Below, piece after piece: positions 57,330-64,000 of a DNA stretch of 64,000 bases; position 1 is the stretch's first letter; each line of letters starts with the position of its first letter. The stretch is from Clonostachys chloroleuca (Eukaryota > Ascomycota > Sordariomycetes > Hypocreales > Bionectriaceae), in assembly GCA_037952775.1 (NCBI GenBank), contig JBANAY010000003.1, forward strand, positions 18,290,001 through 18,354,000. The letters run 5' to 3'. The notes under the pieces were generated by a model. That model saw only the letters and a program-made list of their open reading frames with translations, did not search any database and had not been told where the DNA came from. The position numbers and the translations under genes were made by a program.

Positions 57330-58018
57330 GTGGTTCCTGTTTTGTTGGCACGAAAAGCTCATTTTTTGAATACTGGCATTATCGCAGTATATTTTGTTAC
57401 TCGAAATTGAGAAGCAATGCATGTTCATACGATAGAATTAGTTCTGTCCACAGGTATATCTTGTTTTTATCCAGCTAGAATAGTGTATATTGGACGATTA
57501 TGCCATGAGATGTCCCTCTTTTGGCTTAAACCCATGTTCCCTACCCAATTAACTTCTCCACCTGGTCGCCAAACTTTCCAAACTATAGGAAACAAGCTTC
57601 CACCATCGGAAACCATGAATCCAAAGGAAGAAGCTATGCGAAGTTGTGTAGATGTAAGCGCTTTAATTGGCCTTGAAACACGGAGGCTTGGGAGAGCGAA
57701 GCAACGAACTTGATATTTCTTGAGACAAATGAAATGAAAAGGAAGATTTCTTATTGAATAGGATAGCAATATTTATGAAATCCTCTTTACTAGAACGGAA
57801 TGTTTGTTTCAGATATCTGTGCACAAGCAAAAAGCAGCTCAATCGTCCTCGTGTGGCTGCAGCTCCAAGCCACAGGTCCTCTTGAAAATTTCAGCCACTC
57901 TCAGCCAATGCTTAGCTGCCCCGACTCAAACTCACAATTGCTCAACCTAACTTCTTACATCTGACAACTGCCATCCCTTAACTAATCCTGAGTATCAAAC
58001 CTAACGAGATTTCAAAAT
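57330..58018. other. Intergenic region between MET10 and ABD1
   Basis: This 690-base, AT-rich stretch holds the MET10 3' region and the ABD1 promoter. I see no gene or distinct motif. Confidence 0.4.
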
Positions 58019-59451
58019 ATGTCGGAAAATAGGCCTTCGACGAACGCAAGGCCGAGTTCGAATGTTAACCAAAACGGCAAGCGACGAAACGACGAGGGCC
58101 AAGATGACCTACCACAACCCTACAATGCCAGCTCTCTGCAGCCCGTGAAGCGACGAGCCGTCTCGCCATCCGAGCAGCCTCGCAAGCAGAAGCGACCCGG
58201 CGCGCGCGCCCGAATCTCCGAGTCCCAGCGCGAGGCCATCCAGCGACGCCAGGTCGAGCGGGACCGCGAGAGCGCCTCCATCCACGAGGAGCACAACAAC
58301 TCACGTGGGAACCACGACGTTGTCCGGCAGCACTACAACAGCGTCCCTGAGCGCGGCCGCGAGTGGCGCACGAGAGAAAGCAAAATCAAGGGCCTGCGCG
58401 TCTTCAACAACTGGATCAAGAGCTGCATCATCCAGCGGTACTCCCCCGACGAGGACCACGCGCCCGGCTCGCGCGAGTCGGGCCGCTCCAGCGGCAAGGA
58501 GCTGCTCGTGCTGGATATGGGGTGCGGCAAGGGCGGCGACCTGAACAAGTGGCAGTCCGCGCCGCAGCCTGTCCAGCTCTACGTCGGCCTCGACCCGGCG
58601 GACGTGAGCATCACCCAGGCGAGGGACCGGTATAGGAATCTGAGCTCGCGCGGGGGAGGGGAGGCCACCACCGACGACCTCCGCCTCGCCTTTTCGACGG
58701 TCGCTTCTACGTCAAGGACTGCTTCGGTGAGACTATTGAGAGCCTCGAGATCATCCAGCAAGTTGGCTTCGACCCGTCCCCCATGAACCGACGCGGCTTC
58801 GACGTCGTCAGCATGATGTTCTCCATGCACTACGCCTTCGAGTCGGAGACGAACGCGCGCAACATGCTCCGGAACGTCGCCGGCGCGCTCAAGAAGGGCG
58901 GCCGCTTCATCGGCTGCATCCCCAACTCGGACGTCCTGGGCGAGCACGTCCGGAAATGGAACGAGGAGCACGCTGCCAAGAAGAAGGCAGCCGAGGAGGC
59001 GAAGGAAAATGGATCAGGTGCCGATCCAGAGCCCGCCGAGGAGAAGGAGGAGGGTGAGGCCGACGACGACGAGCCTCCCGCCGACCCCGGCGCGGAATGG
59101 GGCAACTCCATCTACCGTGTCCGCTTCCCAGGCAAGACCCCCGAGGATGGCGTATTCCGCCCGGCCTTTGGCTGGAAGTACAACTTCTTCCTAGACGAGG
59201 CCGTCGAGGAGGTCCCCGAGTACGTCGTCCCCTGGGAGGCCTTCCGTGCCCTGGCAGAGGATTTCAACCTCGAGCTGCAGTTCCACCGCCCCTTCCTCGA
59301 CATCTGGGAGGCGGAGAAGGACGACCGTGAGCTAGGCCCCCTGAGCGAGAGGATGGGTGTTCGGGAGAGGGGAGGAGGGTCGCTTCTCATCTCCGAGGAG
59401 GAGAAGGAGGCCGCAAGCTTCTATCTAGGCTTCTGCTTCTACAAGGTGTAG
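58019..59451 (+). CDS. abd1: mRNA cap guanine-N7 methyltransferase (ABD1); frame broken by one base at a G run
   Basis: ABD1 adds the N7 methyl group to the guanosine cap of mRNA in the nucleus. It starts MSENRPSTNARPSSNVNQNG, with a basic disordered N-terminus of about 100 residues. The catalytic core begins VVRQHYNSVPERGREWRTRE. SAM motif I is LVLDMGCGKGGDLNKWQ. After GLDPADVSITQARDRYRNLSSR the literal frame loses family sequence. One extra G at the run 58652-58656 continues as HHRRPPPRLFDGRFYVKDCF, then GETIESLEIIQQVGFDPSPM, and joins NRRGFDVVSMMFSMHYAFES. The cap pocket and C-terminus follow (FGWKYNFFLDEAVEEVPEYV). A Glu-rich insertion sits in the middle. The joined frame is 477 aa and ends at the stop at 59449-59451. 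All landmark motifs of the family are intact on both sides, so a sequence error is likelier than loss of an essential gene. Confidence 0.85.
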
Positions 59452-60433
59452 AAATCTGTGGCTGTGCCCCTTCCTTTTCCGCTGTACAGTATCTCTACAT
59501 CAGAAAAATTCGTCATGTGTATTCTTTAAGTTCTTTAGAAACGGGCAACGGGAGAAAGATACTAATGGTTAGCGCATCATCAAGAAGTGAAAATGAATGA
59601 TTTTTTTTTAACAATCTCCATGACATATTGCATCTTTTCTAGGTCTCAATTGAACTCTCATCTTCTAGAATAAGTCTCCTGGTGTTGATATACCGTATGG
59701 GTGGCTATTCCCTTTATCCATTGCGATATCCAGCTAGGCTGTCCGAGGAATGGCTGTCCGAGGAATTTCAGGGCGAAGGCCTTATCTAGTAACATGTTAA
59801 AGCTTGTGATGAAATTTTATACGAGACTCAACATTAACGGCATGTTGTCCAAGAATCTGGCAGGACCTTCGGCAAGCCCTTCTCTTGTAAAACTGGTATG
59901 TCACTGCTGTCTAAACATTGCTTGTTCAGAGCGAGCGCTCAGAAAATACTATCACATTTGACTGCATCGGATCGAGAAAGCATGTTCAATTTGTTCTAAA
60001 TATTGTTACAGGGGTTGGCTTTGAATATAAAGACTGAAGCACCCATATGTCATAATATTATATTAAGGTAGACTTATTCAGATAGCCTACCAAGAAATTT
60101 CATAAGTTTAAACCAGTTAAGTCAAACACCAAGGCTAAGCCAAATCCCACTCTGATGTGAGGGGATATTAAGACCCAAAGGGCCTGACATGTTGCCCAAC
60201 GCTGCGCCGAACTCGACTCCTCGCCATGCAACACAGGGCCCGAAGGTCTGTTTCGAAAATGAGACCGGAAAGGAAGGGAATATTGGAAAAGGGGGATGGG
60301 TCAAATATCGTACAACACAGTAAATCACCGAGTAGAGCTGATCACGGGCACCCAGGGAGTAAGAATAATCCACCATAGACGCGCGTGACATGTTATATAT
60401 AACCTGCCGTCGTAGCTTGGGTATCTTTCACGA
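59452..60433. other. Convergent 3' intergenic region of ABD1 and GEM1
   Basis: Nearly 1 kb, AT-rich from about 59990 to 60120. It holds the 3' untranslated regions of both genes. A direct repeat of GGCTGTCCGAGGAAT occurs at about 59735-59770. No gene is supported. Confidence 0.4.
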
Positions 60434-62402
60434 TTACATCGTGTTTGTTGCTCGACGCCAAATCATGAGTGCTGCAATCCCTGCACATGTCGTGGCACCT
60501 AGAGCCATGTATAAGCTGGTTCTGTCCGGTGCTTCTTCCTCGCTCTTCGGGAAGCCATTACTTGGGTTCGTTGCTGTGTCGGCCAGGGCCACGAAAAGCT
60601 CAGCGATGCTGTTCCATTTCACGCTGACATGGAGAGGAGTGCTCATATTCAGCGAGGAAGTATACTGGTCAGGTTGTAGCTCGCTTCTCTGGGTCGTCTT
60701 ATCCCTATCGGCTTTGAGAGCAGTGTAGATGGATGGCAATTCATCAAGATGTGGGTACTTGGAGCGCATCTCTACAATATGAGAGAATGAATCAGGCTCA
60801 GACGAGTCATAAGCATAGCAGATGAGATCACAAGCATCTAGTTTTGTCTCGTTTTCGAGAATTGCAGGCTCCAGCTCGCCGAGCTCTTCCAAAATAAGGT
60901 AGACCTGTCGCCCACCAGGAAGCTCTACACTGTTCACTGCCCGCCGGGGTTTGATGGTTGGGCGGTGAAGGCCTTCGAACGGACGATTCAAGAATGAATC
61001 TAGAAGAGAGGACTTTCCTGCTCCAGGAGCACCTAGGATATAGCACATCACTACATTCCTCTCAACGCGACCCGGGCGTCTTCTTCTCTTCCTTGGTTTC
61101 GTTATCTTAAGCGCAGAAGTGAGGTTCTCCTTTGGATGTTGTGGTTCAAAGCCGAGGTATGCAAGGTATTCAATCGTGGTCTTTGGCTCGAGAAAAGTGG
61201 TCATGCTCCACTGAGCAAGCCAGCCTTGCAGTGTTACGTGACCAGCCTCGTCACGAACAGTAGAAGATGGGAAAGATGATTCAGTCCAGAACGTCGGCAG
61301 CCCAGGCGTTGGCGCAAAAAGAGCCTCTAGCTCAAGGTCGTTCAAGCCGCCGTCATTATCTTTATCAAACAGAAGAAAGAGATCGACAAAGAATCTGTAC
61401 CCCGCAGGACTTAGCTCAGCAGACGAATATTCCGGGACGTCGAGCTTCGGGCGTAGAAACTTGTCCGCAAGGCTCAAACTATCCGTATACTGGTATTTGC
61501 GCAAGATAATCCAGATCGTCTCGTGACGCCCCTTCTCTGCATATATAGTGTTCAGCTGCAAGAAGCCTTGCTGATCGATCCCCTTCTCTATAGCAGATGT
61601 TGGAATCGATTTCGCGATAGATGCCTTGATATTCTCGAGATCATCACTAGTGAGTGGTTTATCAAAGCATTTCGCTTGGAAGTCTCGCAGTTCCTCGTCG
61701 TTGAGATAGCCGTCCTGATCCTTGTCGCATAGGTAGAAGATTCGCTTTAGGGCAGCAACGCAGGCTGGCTTCAAGTGGCCTTCTTTGTAGTCGTAGAGTG
61801 GCGCAATAGGATGTGTTACAGCTTTCTGGCAAAGGAAGAAGACCTCGTTGACATTGCGGTGTTCGCGAGCACTGGTCCGGATGCAGGAATCGATCTCCCT
61901 AAACTCCGCCATGATAGGGAGCATTTCCTCCTCGACTACCTGGGGTGTATTATTATGTCCTGCCAAGTCGGATTTATTGGCACATAGGACGACGGGGACG
62001 TTGACACCAAGAGACCTGAAATAGGGCATCCAGAACAGAGCAACCCTCTCATAGCTGTAATGGTCGGAGTATACGAGGAGGATAGCGTTGCACTTGCGTA
62101 TCTCTTTGCGTAGTGTGGTCCGGTCTTGCGGCCGCGCCGAAGTATCGACAATGATGGTGGTGACATTTTCGGGCGTCCCAATGCTCGGAGGGATGGTGAT
62201 CTGGGGAAGAACGGGCTGTATCTTGTTGGTAATGAATTGGTCCTTGACGAGGGAGGCTATGAGACTGGATTTTCCGGTGGACTCATCGCCACACACACAT
62301 ATGCGCACTATGGGAGGGAGAGGGTGGCATGTTAGAATGGGTTCGGGCAGATTGGGCATGCATGTAAGTGCTTGACAGGGGACGCAACGAACCGGTCGTC
62401 AT
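60434..62402 (-). CDS. gem1: Miro GTPase of the mitochondrial outer membrane
   Basis: Gem1/Miro proteins regulate mitochondrial shape, inheritance and ER contact. There are two exons: a 10-nt first exon (62393-62402) and 60434-62307, split by an 85-bp intron. Together they encode 627 aa starting [20 protein letters not shown]. GTPase domain 1 has its P-loop in GDESTGKSS and NKSDL for guanine recognition. Two EF-hands follow ([13 protein letters not shown] near residue 200 and [14 protein letters not shown] near 320), each with an adjoining hidden EF-like helix pair. The second GTPase-like domain has [15 protein letters not shown]. The C-terminus is a tail anchor ([20 protein letters not shown] followed by IWRRATNTM). 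Reading the first exon through without splicing gives an unrelated N-terminus (MPNLPEPIL), which I reject because the spliced form restores the conserved start. Module order and length match the family. Confidence 0.95.
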
Positions 62403-63537
62403 GGTGGAAGTCTCAACGTCGGCGGGGGTATATAGAACCGGGCGATCGTTGAGTTACGTGGATGCCATTTCCAAAGGACAGGAAGAGCAGTCAGGCTCGC
62501 GGAGGAAGCAGAGAGGCAGTTCAGCTGGGCGGGAGATGAAGGAGACGGCAGCGGCGGTGGACGTGAAGCTGGTAGAAAATAGCTGTTCAGCTGATGACTG
62601 CGGTTCGCCTCTTTGCCGGTGCACTAATTATGATGTAGGCGCGAAGGGGGGCGGGAGCCATGTGCAAGGTCGTCGTTCATGGCTGGGAGAGCCCACCAGC
62701 CTTCTGGATTTACCTGCCAATTAGGCGCTCTCAACCCCCAGCCGCCTCCACTAAACAGACCACTCAGGTCGCTGGCAGCTGCAGAGAGACCCCACCTGAT
62801 TCGCCCCAGCAGGGTCAATTAGCGGCTAGACCTTCTAAGAGTGCGCTAACGCGCCCGCGGGCTGGATGGATGGAAGCAACATGCGGTGTCTAATACCACC
62901 AGCGCTGCATGACGCATGTGGTCGAGTACCAATGCATAGATAGAGAGATAGGTGCGTGGGTTGGGTGAGTGAAGGCAACGCTGTGCATGCTACAGTCTGG
63001 AGAATATCTACATATTTGTGATATCAGACGAGGCTCACCAGATATCCTCTTCCCACGCACTGCGATAGCATCGGGTGCAAGGGCCAGCTACCTTTACATG
63101 AGTCGCTGGCAGGATGCCGGGTTCTGGTTTCTCGACCGCCAAATGGTGGTTCCTTTCCAATTAACCCGGCCCCAGCTCCAGCCCAGCAAACCACATCCTC
63201 TCCCCAGGGATCTAGTTACCCCACACAGAGCGAACCACTCCCATCAACCACCATACATACGCAACCTCGAGTGTGCGACCCGGACTGACCACTCAGGATC
63301 CAAGCGCAGACTGTCTTTGCACCTCAGTTTCTGCCGGGCAGACTCGTCTGGCAACTGCGAACTCGCGCTGAGCCTACCCATACAAACCGAGCAAGGTCCG
63401 AGTTCTGGCCGAACAGCCCTCTCACGCGATCGCGGCCTCAATCTTACTCCTCGTTGCCAATTCATTCTTGTTGAAGACAGAACCAATCTGCTGCGCGCAT
63501 GCCTTCTTGGGAGTAAAGCTCTCACAAAGCCGACACA
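62403..63537. promoter_or_regulatory. Divergent promoter region between GEM1 and creC
   Basis: About 1.1 kb lies between two start codons facing outward. The 300 bases before creC are C/A-rich and fit a leader. I see no gene or RNA gene. Confidence 0.4.
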
Positions 63538-64000
63538 ATGTTGTAAGTCCATCACAATATAGCGCACACCGCACGATTCGATCCTCTGACCATCTTCGCA
63601 GCGTTCTCCCCCCGCCCCCACGATACCCTCTCAATGGCCAATATGGCGCTGGCGGTATCAACCCTCTGGTACCTGCGATCGAGACCAACAATTCGCTTTC
63701 CAATCCGACTGGACCTGAATGGCAGTTTCTTGTCGGAGAAGGTGACTATCCTCCTCCTAATTTCTACGAATTGCGCTGGGCTAACTGGCTGGTGTCCAGG
63801 AACATATGTCTTGAAGGAGGATCTTCATCTTGCAACACCGCCTCCGCACCCTTCTGAAGCACCTATTATAAATCCCAATCCATTATCGACAGCTCCACAG
63901 CCAGCGTCAGCCGGAACAAAGGTGTCACTTCTTAGCCTCGATGGCCGCTCGAACCCGTCCATGGTCTTCAAGAATCCGCTGGCATTTGTAGGGAATGGGA
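63538..64000 (+). CDS. creC: creC, WD-repeat carbon catabolite repression protein, N-terminal part (runs off the right edge)
   Basis: CreC is the WD40 partner of the deubiquitinase CreB in carbon catabolite repression. Only the disordered N-terminus is in the window. The first coding exon is 5 nt (63538-63542, ATGTT). Two further exons, 63602-63741 and 63800-64000, are joined by introns of 59 and 58 bp. Splicing gives [20 protein letters not shown], then [13 protein letters not shown] and [20 protein letters not shown], then [16 protein letters not shown]. This run, especially [22 protein letters not shown], is characteristic of the fungal CreC N-terminus as I recall it. The WD repeats lie beyond the window. 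A polyproline start with two adjacent C runs is read correctly here. The identification rests on the N-terminal signature alone. Confidence 0.85.

Noticed and set aside
23363..58656. Programmed minus-one frameshifting as the cause of the five frame breaks
   Set aside because: The sites lack a shared heptamer and obvious downstream structure, and the genes are unrelated. I keep it only as an alternative in the finding.
1..64000. CRISPR arrays, bacterial operons, prophage or riboswitches
   Set aside because: The window is eukaryotic, with spliceosomal introns throughout, and no such structures are visible.

Overview
The window is nuclear DNA of a filamentous ascomycete (Pezizomycotina, most likely a Sordariomycete; Hypocreales is a guess). 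The evidence is the many short introns (about 45-150 bp) with GT...CTAAC/CTGAC...AG signals, the intron-rich housekeeping genes, and the gene content: a MET10-type sulfite reductase subunit, a creC N-terminus, a PCL cyclin and a PNP-NACHT-ankyrin NLR. I built the gene models by joining open frames across splice sites. Sixteen complete genes and two genes cut by the window edges are supported.

Layout: 1-19.9 kb is dense housekeeping sequence: NUP98-type nucleoporin (minus, cut at the left edge), centrin CDC31 (plus), epsin (minus), an F-BAR/SH3 cytokinesis protein (minus), NOT1, the CCR4-NOT scaffold (plus), and a PhzF-family enzyme (minus). From 19.9 to 30.4 kb, after a 3.2-kb gene-free stretch, come a GDS1-type winged-helix protein (plus), an OMS1-like mitochondrial methyltransferase (minus), an IMPACT-domain protein (plus) and CDK1 (plus). 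From 30.4 to 37.1 kb there is a long gene-poor stretch leading to a PCL-type cyclin (plus), followed by 3 kb more without a recognisable gene. From 41 to 53 kb is a more accessory region: an unrecognised protein with a 60-bp tandem repeat, the NLR (both minus), an ADAM metalloprotease (plus) and an ACMSD/DHBD-type amidohydrolase (plus). From 54 to 64 kb are MET10 (plus), mRNA cap methyltransferase ABD1 (plus), Miro GTPase GEM1 (minus) and the start of creC (plus, cut at the right edge).

The most striking signal is technical or regulatory. Five genes (GDS1-type, OMS1-like, IMPACT, PCL cyclin, ABD1) each change reading frame exactly once, always at a C or G run, and always as if one base were missing. 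In each case one extra base gives a full-length frame with family-typical sequence on both sides. Shortened G/C homopolymers in the assembly are the simplest explanation. The most interesting biology is the PNP-NACHT-ANK receptor with its neighbour on the same strand. Several genes serve cell division (centrin, F-BAR, CDK1, PCL cyclin), but nothing shows that they are co-regulated.
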